From NCBI GenBank assembly GCA_903845195.1, contig CAIMWO010000052.1, forward strand, positions 79,758 through 143,757: 64,000 bases of DNA. Direction: 5' to 3'. The notes below the pieces were generated by a model. The model did not search any database, was not told where the DNA came from, and saw nothing but the letters and a program-made list of their open reading frames with translations. The DNA is from an uncultured Phycisphaerales bacterium (GTDB lineage Bacteria; Planctomycetota; Phycisphaerae; WQYP01). Made by a program: the position numbers and the translations under genes. Positions 33,932 to 42,375 of the stretch are shown one piece after another; within the stretch, counting starts at the first letter, position 1; each line of letters opens with the position of its first letter.

Positions 33932-34727
33932 CTCATCTGTCCCACCCCAGTCAACGCCTGCCGATTACATGTCGGATAAGGGATGGTGCCCGCTCAAGGC
34001 AGCGGCACGAAAACATCCTCGCTTCTGCTGTGTTTGCACCTTGCCAATCGAGCAATCTGCTGCATGCTACAGGCAAGAGTTTGAATCATCATGGCTTGAC
34101 GATTTGAATGGTTCTGAAGAAAAGAAGGTCGTCCTTTATTGTTGTGAGCACTGTGCAGACACTCACAAACTGAGCACGATTGAAGGCGTCAATAGCATGA
34201 GAGAAACGTTGGCATTGGCTCGGGACGGGATGGACGAGAGGGGGAGTGCAAAGCATATTTACGGTTCAGCAGCGTACGTCCCACCAGACCCAAGCCGAGG
34301 CTGGTCAGCAAGCGTCGAGCAGCTTAACTGTGAGATCAAGCAGCAGGAAGCACACCTGCATGAGTTGAGAGGTCAATTGCACCAACTGAAGCGACTCTAT
34401 CAACGACGACGGGTACTTAGTGTGCCTAGTATCGAACTCCGTGAGCTTGCGTCTAAGGCATATGAATGCATTGACAATTACGTGAATCTCGTTGATGTGA
34501 CATTTAGTTCCTATCTCCCAGCACGCTTTAATAAGGTGCCGTTTCTAAAACTTGCATTAGGAGGCCATGGCACTTCCTTATCCACGATGCTTTGGGCTGA
34601 CGAGGCAATTTTTGGCGATCAGATTCGGGCGCTTGCAGAAGGCCAAAAGATCGATGTTGTAGGAAGAGTTGTTGAATGCGACAGCGGCGAATGCCTTCTA
34701 CTCGCCGAAGAAATCTTCTTGCATTAG
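33900..34727 (+). CDS. Zinc-finger-containing protein, unknown
   Basis: 275 aa if started at ATG 33900; a TTG at 33924 or ATG at 33969 are alternatives. CCVC ([12 protein letters not shown]) and CCEHC ([13 protein letters not shown]) could form one zinc site. A coiled-coil segment ([20 protein letters not shown]) follows, and then a compact C-terminal domain. Base composition is lower in GC than the restriction genes. No family recognised. It lies between the restriction operon and the split dinB. Confidence 0.6.
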   Translation: MGLLRSLALSNSSVPPQSTPADYMSDKGWCPLKAAARKHPRFCCVCTLPIEQSAACYRQEFESSWLDDLNGSEEKKVVLYCCEHCADTHKLSTIEGVNSMRETLALARDGMDERGSAKHIYGSAAYVPPDPSRGWSASVEQLNCEIKQQEAHLHELRGQLHQLKRLYQRRRVLSVPSIELRELASKAYECIDNYVNLVDVTFSSYLPARFNKVPFLKLALGGHGTSLSTMLWADEAIFGDQIRALAEGQKIDVVGRVVECDSGECLLLAEEIFLH

Positions 34728-34857
34728 GTGTGAGCGACGAACACCGGCGTCGATTCATTTACCGAAGTACTTGGGGAGAATGGCAGCAACTCGGAACAAT
34801 TTGGTGTCTACGTCAATGGCGAGAGGTTCCTATAAGATAGTTGTCTTCGAGTGCAAG

Positions 34858-35112
34858 ATGAATAATCGCATGCCAGCCACTCCCACCATCCTCCACCTCG
34901 ACATGGACGCCTTCTTTGCCGCCATCGAACAGATGGATCATCCCGAACTCAAGGGCCAGCCCGTGTTGGTCGGTTATGACGGGCCTCGGGGTGTGGTCGC
35001 CACCGCTTCCTATGAAGCCCGGCCCTTCGGCTGTCACTCGGCGCAGCCCATGTCCGTCGCCAAACGCCTTTGCCCACATGCCATCATTGTGCCAGTCCGC
35101 CATGAGCGTTAA
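34858..35112 (+). pseudogene. dinB: 5' fragment of dinB (Y-family DNA polymerase IV)
   Basis: Codes for 84 residues: [17 protein letters not shown] carries the first catalytic Asp residues of Y-family polymerases, and [39 protein letters not shown] match the next conserved blocks. The match stops at VPVRHER, after which a TAA follows at once. The palm, thumb and little-finger domains are absent. A matching C-terminal fragment lies at 36030-36140, so the gene was interrupted. Confidence 0.88.
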
Positions 35113-35221
35113 CGCTGCCTGCATCCTCATACAAACTGGCTTCTATCAGCGGAACAACCACCTTTCGCAAGGCATCATAGGCTTTCTGTTTCTTGTCCAA
35201 CTTTTCAACGGCAGTTGTCAT
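35084..35221 (-). pseudogene. Truncated small gene at the dinB junction
   Basis: ATG 35221 lies 20 bp after the 175-aa gene, so it was probably in the same operon. It encodes MTTAVEKLDKKQKAYDALRK and [19 protein letters not shown], then runs antisense into the dinB fragment and stops at 35084. The last few residues are read from dinB DNA, so the native 3' end is missing. Confidence 0.55.
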
Positions 35222-35240
35222 CGTTTACCCTTTTGGCTGG

Positions 35241-35768
35241 CTATTTCTTTTCACTGTGTAGTTGAGGCACTTTGTAGTTGCGGTAAGCATCGACGACATG
35301 CGGGATGGTTACACCCGGAACGCCATTAACATAGTTATAGTGCGTCAGAAGAAAAAGTATTCGTCGGCCATTACTCTGATTTCGGACAAAACGTAGGCCA
35401 ACTCTGAAGCCTGCATTTTCCAGAGCTAGTTTCACTTCTTTTATCCGTTGTTTCGGGTTTGCTTTCAACATCTGGATCAATTCTTTAGCCACTTCCGGAT
35501 CAGTCTTCTTCAGACGATCAAGAATGGGGAGGAATTTTCGTCCTGCCCATGCCCTCCAGCCGTTTGCGGTGATGCCGATTTTCTCTGCCTTCCCCGTCTT
35601 CTTCTTCAAGAAGCCATCTGCGATTAGTTCGTCAACGTCATCGCCATGCTCTGTTTGTATGGCTGCCACCTGTGCATTAAACCTTTTGAATCCAGTTGCG
35701 TCACCGCCGACATATTCGTAGTACAGGCCACAGATGGTGTTCAACACTCGTTTGGATTTGAGCTTCAT
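35241..35768 (-). CDS. Paralogue of the 366-aa element protein, shorter form
   Basis: The 175-aa protein lacks the XRE-like N-terminus of the protein at 19869-20969 but shares VLNTICGLYYEYVGGDATGF, ADGFLKKKTGKAEKIGITAN and a C-terminal YNYVNGVPGVTIPHVVDAYR. The leader AAGGAAGAAATC before ATG 35768 is the same. About 35 bp further upstream (TCGACCG, TTGGG, CAATA blocks) are also conserved. It lies in the foreign segment inserted in dinB. Function unknown. Confidence 0.7.
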   Translation of the reverse strand: MKLKSKRVLNTICGLYYEYVGGDATGFKRFNAQVAAIQTEHGDDVDELIADGFLKKKTGKAEKIGITANGWRAWAGRKFLPILDRLKKTDPEVAKELIQMLKANPKQRIKEVKLALENAGFRVGLRFVRNQSNGRRILFLLTHYNYVNGVPGVTIPHVVDAYRNYKVPQLHSEKK

Positions 35769-35830
35769 GATTTCTTCCTTTGCAGTATGTTCGTAGATTA
35801 TTGCCCAAGCGGTCGAAAGATCAAGGGCGC

Positions 35831-35867
35831 AAAAAAAGGCCCTGCAATCCAGATGGACGGCAGGGCC
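35831..35867 (-). terminator. Intrinsic terminator, minus strand
   Basis: GGCCCTGC (35838-35845) pairs with GCAGGGCC (35860-35867), and seven A at 35831-35837 give a U-run on the minus transcript. It ends the partial gene at 35886-36030 before the promoter of the 175-aa gene. Confidence 0.85.
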
Positions 35868-35885
35868 TCTCTCATTCTGCTTCTG

Positions 35886-36030
35886 CTATCGTCCTTGAAC
35901 TTCTGGCAACACCTTGGCATCGAGTAACTCTTTGCGCCATTTATTCAAGGCGTCGGTTACGTCGGAATATCTCGCAACAAGCTCATGATCGCCGACGTAC
36001 TCGTAGCTCTTGCTGATGCCTTCGACTGCC
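35886..36030 (-). pseudogene. 5'-truncated gene at the right dinB junction
   Basis: A minus-strand frame ending at 35886 reads EGISKSYEYVGDHELVARYS, then DVTDALNKWRKELLDAKVLP, and is followed by a terminator. Toward its 5' side it enters the dinB fragment, where it is only the antisense shadow, and no start codon exists. Its true N-terminus was lost at the junction. Family unknown. Confidence 0.5.
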
Positions 36031-36140
36031 TGTTCGCCGATCCCGACCGGGAGAAGCAGCAGCGTCTCGATGCCGTGGCGGATGCGATCAGCGACAAATT
36101 TGGGAAAACGGCAATTCGGCGGGGCGGATCATTGAAATAA
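36030..36140 (+). pseudogene. dinB: 3' fragment of dinB
   Basis: The plus frame ending at TAA 36140 reads LFADPDREKQQRLDAVADAI and SDKFGKTAIRRGGSLK. This is the typical C-terminal segment of bacterial Y-family polymerases (LDxAxDxIxxKFGxxAIxRG). It is in the same orientation as the 5' fragment at 34858. About 280 central codons are missing and replaced by the foreign segment. Confidence 0.8.
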
Positions 36141-36510
36141 CCCGCCTTTACTCACCGTACCACCGTCACCAGCACGACCATGCACCCGACAACCATCGCC
36201 CCGCTGACCACGATCACCACCAGACATCCACGACCCAAACCAAACGTCGTCCTGCTGCAAGTGCGGTTTTATGCTGCCTTTTTGGGATTCATGCGCCAAT
36301 ACGTAAAGCCGGACCGCTTGGAAGAAGTCGAAGACTCGGTACAGGTAAAACCGTTCAGACACAGCTTCGGAACAGCGGACTTCCCACCACAGTCATCATT
36401 GAGTCCACGTGCTTCATATCTTGAGCAACCCCGCCAAGTTTGGCTAAACCCCCGCCTAGTGATACGATAAATTTTCGCCGTTGTTATCCTGAACGTTAAT
36501 GGGAGCAGAC
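36141..36510. other. Intergenic, no supportable gene
   Basis: About 370 bp after the dinB fragment. Frames here are short and lack coding character. The last 60 bp before 36511 should contain the promoter of the DUF6338-like operon. Confidence 0.4.
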
Positions 36511-37287
36511 ATGGGGGAATATCTCTCGAAGGAAACACTCGGTCTCTTATATTTTTTGCTGCCGGGATTTTTGGCCGCATGGGTATTCTACGGCCTAACC
36601 GCCCATCCCAAGAAGGAGCCATTCGAGCGGACGATTCAGGCTCTAATCTTCACTGTCGTTACCCAGACCATAACGTTTTGCCTTCGTTATCTGCTGATTC
36701 TAGCCGGAAGAATCCATTCGTTTGGCCCATGGACGACCGAGACGAGCCTTATTTGGTCAACCGTAGTGGCGGTCGGGGTGGGGGTCTTGTTCTCAGCCGT
36801 AGCGAATTCCAGTTGCATCCACGCATTGCTTCAAAGACTTCGTATAACAAAACGGACTTCGTACCCCAGTGAGTGGTATAGTGCATTCCACCACTGGCGA
36901 CGATTCTGTATTCTGAACCTGAAAAACGGTCGGAGAATGAGAGGTTGGCCTGAAGAATGGCCAGATCAGGGAGGAAAGGGACATTTTCTCATACAAGCGC
37001 CGGAATGGCTTTTGGATGAGGGAGTTAGGGTTACCCTTTTTCCCACAATGCGTGCATTGATTGCAGCAGAAGATGTAGAATTCGTCGAATTTGAGTACGA
37101 CTCAGATGAGATAAGATTGACCGAAGAGGAAAGAAACAAGATTTTTGAAAGTCAGAAGGTGCTAATCCAACTGAACAAAGCAGCAGAAGCGAAGAAGGAA
37201 CATGAATCATCGCCGCTACTAGGCGATGGGACTACTGAGAAGCAGGAGGCCAGTCATGACGAACGAGGAATCAAAGCAGCCGAATAA
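36511..37287 (+). CDS. DUF6338-like membrane protein heading a small-peptide operon
   Basis: About 258 aa from ATG 36511 (GGGAGC upstream). The first 110 residues hold three membrane segments (LGLLYFLLPGFLAAWVFYGL, TIQALIFTVVTQTITFCLRY, TSLIWSTVVAVGVGVLFSAV). The cytoplasmic remainder contains WRRFCILNLKNGRRMRGWPE and ALIAAEDVEFVEFEYD. LPGFLAAWVFYGLTxHPKxxPFER is, from memory, the opening of DUF6338, a family of unknown role. The gene's end overlaps the first small-peptide gene by 32 bases, so the four genes are probably co-translated. Confidence 0.75.
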   Translation: MGEYLSKETLGLLYFLLPGFLAAWVFYGLTAHPKKEPFERTIQALIFTVVTQTITFCLRYLLILAGRIHSFGPWTTETSLIWSTVVAVGVGVLFSAVANSSCIHALLQRLRITKRTSYPSEWYSAFHHWRRFCILNLKNGRRMRGWPEEWPDQGGKGHFLIQAPEWLLDEGVRVTLFPTMRALIAAEDVEFVEFEYDSDEIRLTEEERNKIFESQKVLIQLNKAAEAKKEHESSPLLGDGTTEKQEASHDERGIKAAE

Positions 37288-37405
37288 GACAGGAGAAAAG
37301 ACCTGCTTGAGCCGTAACGGCCCCCAACGGCAACAGGTAAAACCAAACACAACTGCCGTAGCATCAGCAACAACATCATCACCAGCACCACCGCCGAAGA
37401 AATAA
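37256..37405 (+). CDS. Small peptide 1 with TSSPAPPPKK tail
   Basis: 49 aa, start ATG 37256 after CAGGAGG. Hydrophilic, with no membrane or signal segment: begins MTNEESKQPN and ends TTSSPAPPPKK. It overlaps the end of the DUF6338-like gene. Peptides 2 and 3 directly downstream share the tail and a central NG motif but little else. Function unknown. The strict conservation of the tail only suggests a recognition signal. Confidence 0.75.
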   Translation: MTNEESKQPNKTGEKTCLSRNGPQRQQVKPNTTAVASATTSSPAPPPKK

Positions 37406-37424
37406 CTGATTAAGGAGCGAACGC

Positions 37425-37580
37425 ATGGCACAAGAAGAACGCATCGAAATAATTAAGGGCGTGAATGGCCCCAGCCCAAGAGACATTGCGGCAGGCCACA
37501 ACGGAGAAAAGCCGACGACTTCAGCCGTCATCCCGGCCAAGCCCACGTCATCCCCGTCACCGCCGCCGAAGAAAAGCTAG
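37425..37580 (+). CDS. Small peptide 2 with TSSPSPPPKKS tail
   Basis: 51 aa, start ATG 37425 after AAGGAGC. Begins MAQEERIEIIKGVNGPSP and ends KPTSSPSPPPKKS, one residue beyond the shared KK. The 19-bp spacing from peptide 1 and its own ribosome binding site argue for separate, real translation. No homologue recognised. Confidence 0.75.
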   Translation: MAQEERIEIIKGVNGPSPRDIAAGHNGEKPTTSAVIPAKPTSSPSPPPKKS

Positions 37581-37601
37581 TCTTAACTGACAGGAGAACA
37601 C

Positions 37602-37751
37602 ATGGGAGCGAAGATGCCCGAGCCAAGACCGACAAGCCCATCTGCTAATCGCAGTAGGAACGGTGCTATAAACGAAGGCAGAAATCCACCAGCGCCACAG
37701 AGTACGCCCCGGCCCACGACATCATCACCAGCACCGCCACCGAAGAAGTGA
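37602..37751 (+). CDS. Small peptide 3 with TSSPAPPPKK tail
   Basis: 49 aa, start ATG 37602 after CAGGAG. Begins MGAKMPEPRPTSPSANRSRN and ends TTSSPAPPPKK, identical to the tail of peptide 1. Rich in Pro, Ser, Thr and Arg, and probably unfolded alone. It is the last gene of the operon; the next gene is convergent. Confidence 0.75.
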   Translation: MGAKMPEPRPTSPSANRSRNGAINEGRNPPAPQSTPRPTTSSPAPPPKK

Positions 37752-37806
37752 TTCCACTCGAATGTGTGCAACCCATCCATGCCAATTTGATTCCGTGAGG
37801 TAGCCG

Positions 37807-38877
37807 TCAGCGTTTCACGATGCTATTAAGATGAGCTTTCAGTTCCTCCGTTGGTGATTCAGGAATGTCTATCAGCATTTCTGGCCCGAGATGCCACGTA
37901 CCATACTCATATGTGGCCGTCCTCAATATATTGCGTCCGGGACACTCAGTTTGTACATAGTGCCAGTAATTATCCATTACCTTTGCCATATCACTCGACG
38001 CATCACCTTGCGGCATTATGACACCAAAGTCTATGTTGCGGATCGGAAACAAATAACTGACACCAAAAAGTCTTCTGTCCATAGTGTAATGAAACAAGGC
38101 AACACGATCCTCGATTGTGTTTGGTAGCGGCATAAACTCTCCGCACCCGTTTGGATAAGCAATTAGCCGCATGGCATTTCCGAACCGTTGAAAATATTGC
38201 GGACAATCCGACCTCGTACCATCTGCACGAAAATAGTTGCTGAGTGCCTCTCGCACGACCTTCCGATACGGATCAACCAAGACCTCATATCCTCGCATAT
38301 GAAAATCCGTGAGATATGCTGCCTTTAGTGCAGATGCGGCCCATTGCGACGGCATGAATTGCTCCCCGACTATAAGACTAGGCATACAAGGTGCAATACG
38401 TTGGTCTGTCCGTCCCGGCATAGCTCTACTATTTCGTTCGTCCTTGAGTCGTGGATCATCTTTTGGAATGCGCAAGTATAGTTTTCGAACTGTGCCGTCC
38501 TCTTGGGGAATCTCAAGACATGGAAATGACGGACATTCCTTCGCAAAGAATGCTTCAATCTCTGATCCGTCTGGCAATTGTACAAAACGGCGGTAAGCGT
38601 TTTTCAACCGTTCATACTCATCCATAAACGGCAGGTTCATGTAATAGACGAATGCGGCCTCTGTCTTGGACCCATAGAAGTTGTCGATTGTTCCAAACTG
38701 AATGACTGTCTTATTTGGCACGTACTGCAACGCCACGTTGAGAAGGTGGCCGTTCATCAGGAATGCCTCGTCAATCTCTTGATCCAAAATGGGACAGACG
38801 AATCGAGACACGGACTTCCGTGTCCAGAAATGGTAGTCTGAAATCCATCGCTGCAACTCATCACGGTTGACAGGCAT
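37807..38877 (-). CDS. Protein of unknown function, 356 aa
   Basis: Start ATG 38877 (MPVNRDELQRWISDYHFWTR) after AGAGAGGA; the upstream extension is judged non-coding. The protein appears soluble and globular, with recognisable stretches RFVCPILDQEIDEAFLMNG, KTEAAFVYYMNLPFMDEYER and YWHYVQTECPGRNILRTATY. The early part is reminiscent of sugar- or effector-type proteins, but no motif is diagnostic. It follows the phosphoesterase gene on the same strand. Confidence 0.65.
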   Translation of the reverse strand: MPVNRDELQRWISDYHFWTRKSVSRFVCPILDQEIDEAFLMNGHLLNVALQYVPNKTVIQFGTIDNFYGSKTEAAFVYYMNLPFMDEYERLKNAYRRFVQLPDGSEIEAFFAKECPSFPCLEIPQEDGTVRKLYLRIPKDDPRLKDERNSRAMPGRTDQRIAPCMPSLIVGEQFMPSQWAASALKAAYLTDFHMRGYEVLVDPYRKVVREALSNYFRADGTRSDCPQYFQRFGNAMRLIAYPNGCGEFMPLPNTIEDRVALFHYTMDRRLFGVSYLFPIRNIDFGVIMPQGDASSDMAKVMDNYWHYVQTECPGRNILRTATYEYGTWHLGPEMLIDIPESPTEELKAHLNSIVKR

Positions 38878-38996
38878 GGGAAATCCTCTCTCGCCAGCGT
38901 GCATTGATTCAGTGCTCGCTATGTTGGGCAAAGTGAAAACGAGATCAACTTTGATGCCACATTCGAATTGTGGTGGCCAAGAGTGGTTCCAACTGG

Positions 38997-40814
38997 TCAA
39001 TGGTGGTGCAGTTTCAGCCATTCGTCAGCCGAGGCAATCGAATTTGTCGTTCCGACGGCGCTTCCACCCTGCGGCGGGACCGGGGGAAAGGCAGATTTCA
39101 AAGGGACTTTGTATACAACTCCAGCGGAGTCGGGGACTGCCGGTGGAGAAACCGGTTGCCCTGATTCGCCAACCTGTTCGAGTGTTTCCGGTGTACGGTG
39201 AAACTTTCTGCCAGTAAGACTGGCGAGGGCACGCACAGCATGTTCACGCTCGGGTAGCGGCAAAGACACATCACGAATCTTGCCTGCCAGCACCGACACG
39301 GACATTGTCTTCTGATGACTCAAGAAGACAGCGAAATGTTGGTGCAACACTGCCCATTTGCCTTGCTTCCCTGAGATATGATCAGGCTGGCTGGGGGAAA
39401 TAGACATGGCCGTTGCCTCGCCGTAAAAGAAGCGAGCAAGGTAGTCGAATACGTCTTTTATTGCCTCAAAGAATCGTGCTATTGCTGTAGAAATGCGGGG
39501 CAATCGCTCGTCGGCTTCGGCCTTTGTGTAGGGCCACATTGCAGCAAGTGCCTTGTGGTGTGCAGTCTCCACATCAGCCGCTTGTTCTTCTCGGCCGGGA
39601 TCGGGCGGCGCTAGCTGGTCGGCAGTCAATTCAATGCGTTCGAGCGTATTCTCCCGGATGGGTTCCCCCGTTCTGATGGCGACCCCAATGCTCGTTGCTG
39701 CCTCCGTTCGTTTACCGAGCGGCCCCAATCCCCATTTGTCGATCAGATACTTGAGGAGGCTGGTATGGTCGAACTGCGTTCGTTCAACACCTTGCTTCAC
39801 GCATGGCGATACCAGTAAGGCCGGAACCCGCAGGCCAAGCCGATCAAAGGTGTATTCCTCCCGATGGTTGTCCGGTTGAATTGCTTCCGGGGGTTCAACA
39901 TGATCATAAAATCCTCCGTGTTCGTCGTAGATAATCACAAGCAGCGTAGACTTCCATAGATCAGGGTTTGCCCGGAGAGAATTATAAACGTCGGCGATGA
40001 GCTTCTCTGCTTTCATGATGTCATGCGGTGGATGGTCATCGTTTTCGTCGTACCCCATGAAATCCGGCTCGATAAAGCAGAATGCCGGAAAGTCATCCGC
40101 CAATCCTCGTGCGTCCGCATGGAATCGGCTGATGTAGAAGTAGCGAGCGACATTCTCCGGTCGGCGTTGGTGACATAACACCCACGATTGGGGGGCATCA
40201 TGGAAGTAGACTTTCCAGTGAATTCCCTTCTCACTGAGACGGTCGAAAATCGTTGGCTGATCCTGTTCGAACCAACCCGGCAAATCCACTTTGTGCGTTT
40301 CGTCGCCGGGCATAGCGACTCGGCCATTGGCAGTTCCGCTGAGGACGAAAAAGCGATTAGGCCACGTCGGGCCGGGCAGGGAAGAAAACCAGTGGTCACA
40401 GATTGTGAACTCTTGAGCCAATGCATGAAGCGCAGGTAGAAAGTTCAGGGAGTAGTACCCCATGATGAACTGCTTATCTTGATCTGTGCAGGGAGGCGTA
40501 GCGTGCGAGAAGGACTGATCAAAATCCTTAACGAAACCCCCATTATGATTCTCAAGCTGTATGGCAACATGCCCAACCTCATGATGCGGGTCAAGGAGCA
40601 TTTGACGCTCAGTGGTCGGGGCTTGCGAAAAGCGTTTTCCGGCGAGGTCAAAATTGGAGTAGGGATTCGTCGGATCAACCCCTTCCAATTCGGGATAAAC
40701 CTGTTTGAGGCAACCAAGCATCTGGTCAAAGGAATGGTTTTCCATCATCAGAACGACGACATGCTTGATCGGATCATCGTTCGGTGCCGTGCTCATAGGT
40801 TCAAGTGATGGCAT
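38997..40814 (-). CDS. Phosphoesterase family protein (phospholipase C / acid phosphatase type)
   Basis: About 605 aa. The PF04185 signature is clear: IKHVVVLMMENHSFDQMLGC near residue 20 (metal site and nucleophile region), HHEVGHVAIQLENHNGGFVK, SLPGPTWPNRFFVLSG and LLVIIYDEHGGFYDHVEPP. These enzymes hydrolyse phospholipids or phosphomonoesters. No signal peptide or Tat motif is visible, unlike most family members, so it may act in the cytoplasm or use another export route. The C-terminal 150 residues are extra and of unknown role. Confidence 0.9.
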   Translation of the reverse strand: MPSLEPMSTAPNDDPIKHVVVLMMENHSFDQMLGCLKQVYPELEGVDPTNPYSNFDLAGKRFSQAPTTERQMLLDPHHEVGHVAIQLENHNGGFVKDFDQSFSHATPPCTDQDKQFIMGYYSLNFLPALHALAQEFTICDHWFSSLPGPTWPNRFFVLSGTANGRVAMPGDETHKVDLPGWFEQDQPTIFDRLSEKGIHWKVYFHDAPQSWVLCHQRRPENVARYFYISRFHADARGLADDFPAFCFIEPDFMGYDENDDHPPHDIMKAEKLIADVYNSLRANPDLWKSTLLVIIYDEHGGFYDHVEPPEAIQPDNHREEYTFDRLGLRVPALLVSPCVKQGVERTQFDHTSLLKYLIDKWGLGPLGKRTEAATSIGVAIRTGEPIRENTLERIELTADQLAPPDPGREEQAADVETAHHKALAAMWPYTKAEADERLPRISTAIARFFEAIKDVFDYLARFFYGEATAMSISPSQPDHISGKQGKWAVLHQHFAVFLSHQKTMSVSVLAGKIRDVSLPLPEREHAVRALASLTGRKFHRTPETLEQVGESGQPVSPPAVPDSAGVVYKVPLKSAFPPVPPQGGSAVGTTNSIASADEWLKLHHH

Positions 40815-40866
40815 GTTGCACTCCTTGAGACTCAATAATCATCCAATCAATTCTGTCTCTTGTGTC

Positions 40867-41259
40867 CTACCGTATATCCGCACCACATCGAGGGCACTTG
40901 CTCGTTACGAGTCGAAAATCCAAGTCCAATTGACAGTGCGGACATCTACCCTTGACGGGAAAGCCCTTCCGCCGCCATTGAAGAAACCCGTCGAGAACAG
41001 CCGTTAGAACAAATAGACCGAATGCCGTAGCCATCAATGGACCCGCCACGGCATCGTTCAAAATGATGATAGATGCACCAAGCAGAATGCAGGCTACGCT
41101 GGTCAAAGCGTAGCTGGCCCGAGAGATCGGGCAGCCACCACGCCATTTCCAAGCGGCACGAATGTTGGCGCACCACTTGCGTCGGGAAGATGCAAGAAAT
41201 ATTACAAAAATACCAAGAACCACAAGAATGACGCCCAACGGTCGATTGTGATTAATCAT
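40867..41259 (-). CDS. Membrane protein with C-terminal zinc ribbon
   Basis: About 130 aa from MINHNRPLGV (ATG 41259; 41268 is possible). Four hydrophobic segments (GVILVVLGIFVIFLASS, YALTSVACILLGASIIIL, AGPLMATAFGLFVLTAVLDG) precede CPHCQLDLDFRL ... CPRCGADIR. The ribbon differs from the CGYDLRA type seen in the arrays, but the order membrane-then-ribbon is the same. Function unknown. Confidence 0.7.
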   Translation of the reverse strand: MINHNRPLGVILVVLGIFVIFLASSRRKWCANIRAAWKWRGGCPISRASYALTSVACILLGASIIILNDAVAGPLMATAFGLFVLTAVLDGFLQWRRKGFPVKGRCPHCQLDLDFRLVTSKCPRCGADIR

Positions 41260-41334
41260 CGATGCCATCCTCATGCAAGACGGTAGTGCCAACAAACGCC
41301 ATTCTTTCCCACGTTATATGGCTCGGTCACACCG

Positions 41335-42288
41335 TTATGATTTCGCAGGATGTTGTCCAATCAGCGAATCGTGGGCAAATTGCAGAAGGGGCAGGAGCCG
41401 CTTCGGTTTCACGTTGTCTGTCACCCTGATTGTTAGGCTCTTTCCCGATGGGTCGTATTCTGCTGGATACGGGCACAGCTTTATCGCACGTCTACTCTTG
41501 TCTTTGGGGATTGTTACAAACACCTCAAACGACTTCGTGCCAATCCAATGGACGCCGAATACATTGAAGAATCCATGTTTGAAGCCTGCATAGTAGGCAT
41601 TGTATTTCCGCTCCAAACTCCAGCCCGCTGTTTTCACGAGTTTCTCAAATGTGGCGACCATATCCAAAAACGCACCAGCGCTTTGGGGATTATATTGCTC
41701 CTCGTAAAACTTCCTGTCGTACACCCGCATTCCCTTGGATGTGCCCCGTCCTTCGTCATCCGGCGTTTCGAGTTGGGAGACGAGGACGAACTCGTCCGCT
41801 CCAATCATAAACCTCGTTATTTCCACGAGGTCAACGGGGTAGCCGAGTTTGGTTAGCAGCCGTGGAACAGTCGGTTTGATAGATGGGGCGAGAACGATGA
41901 GACGGATTTGGAGACGATCCCAGTCCATCTCGATATCACCTATGTCGTCCGAGCGGTCCTTCGCTTCTAGCCACCACGTCTTGATTGTGTCCTGATGAGT
42001 TTCCGCCCATATTGCATAACGCAGAAGCTGAGGAAGCACTTCCTCGTCAACGGGCTGGTTCTTATTCTCGATGATGACTGCATTGTTGTCTTGGTCGATG
42101 CCCACCAAGTCCGGGATATCCCGTCCCGCACGTACTTGACGTTTAAGAATGACGATGCCCGAGAGGATTTCCTTGGCATTCAGAACATAGCGTTCAAACT
42201 CATCCTCGGTCTTGAACGGGACTGCGGTAGCCGCAAGGACTTGCCCACGCTTCGCATTCCGAAAGAGCTTCTGCACGTTTGCCTCCAA
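41335..42288 (-). CDS. NucS/DUF91-like nuclease domain protein
   Basis: 317 aa. RDIPDLVGIDQDNNAVIIEN (about 57-76, followed by KNQ) is a PD-(D/E)xK core, and VDEEVLPQLLRYAIWAETHQ resembles the following helix in NucS-like proteins. The rest shows helical domains and a C-terminal DUF5655-like region (DMVATFEKLVKTAGWSLERK, WIGTKSFEVFVTIPKDKSRR). It probably cleaves DNA, possibly in repair or defence. It stands alone on the minus strand. Confidence 0.72.
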   Translation of the reverse strand: MEANVQKLFRNAKRGQVLAATAVPFKTEDEFERYVLNAKEILSGIVILKRQVRAGRDIPDLVGIDQDNNAVIIENKNQPVDEEVLPQLLRYAIWAETHQDTIKTWWLEAKDRSDDIGDIEMDWDRLQIRLIVLAPSIKPTVPRLLTKLGYPVDLVEITRFMIGADEFVLVSQLETPDDEGRGTSKGMRVYDRKFYEEQYNPQSAGAFLDMVATFEKLVKTAGWSLERKYNAYYAGFKHGFFNVFGVHWIGTKSFEVFVTIPKDKSRRAIKLCPYPAEYDPSGKSLTIRVTDNVKPKRLLPLLQFAHDSLIGQHPAKS

Positions 42289-42375
42289 TTCCTGCCGTGT
42301 GCGGCTTTGTCGCCCCTGTAATCTGGGCAGTCGTACATGTCGAACACATGCGTGCTCGGACCTTCACATTCAGCG

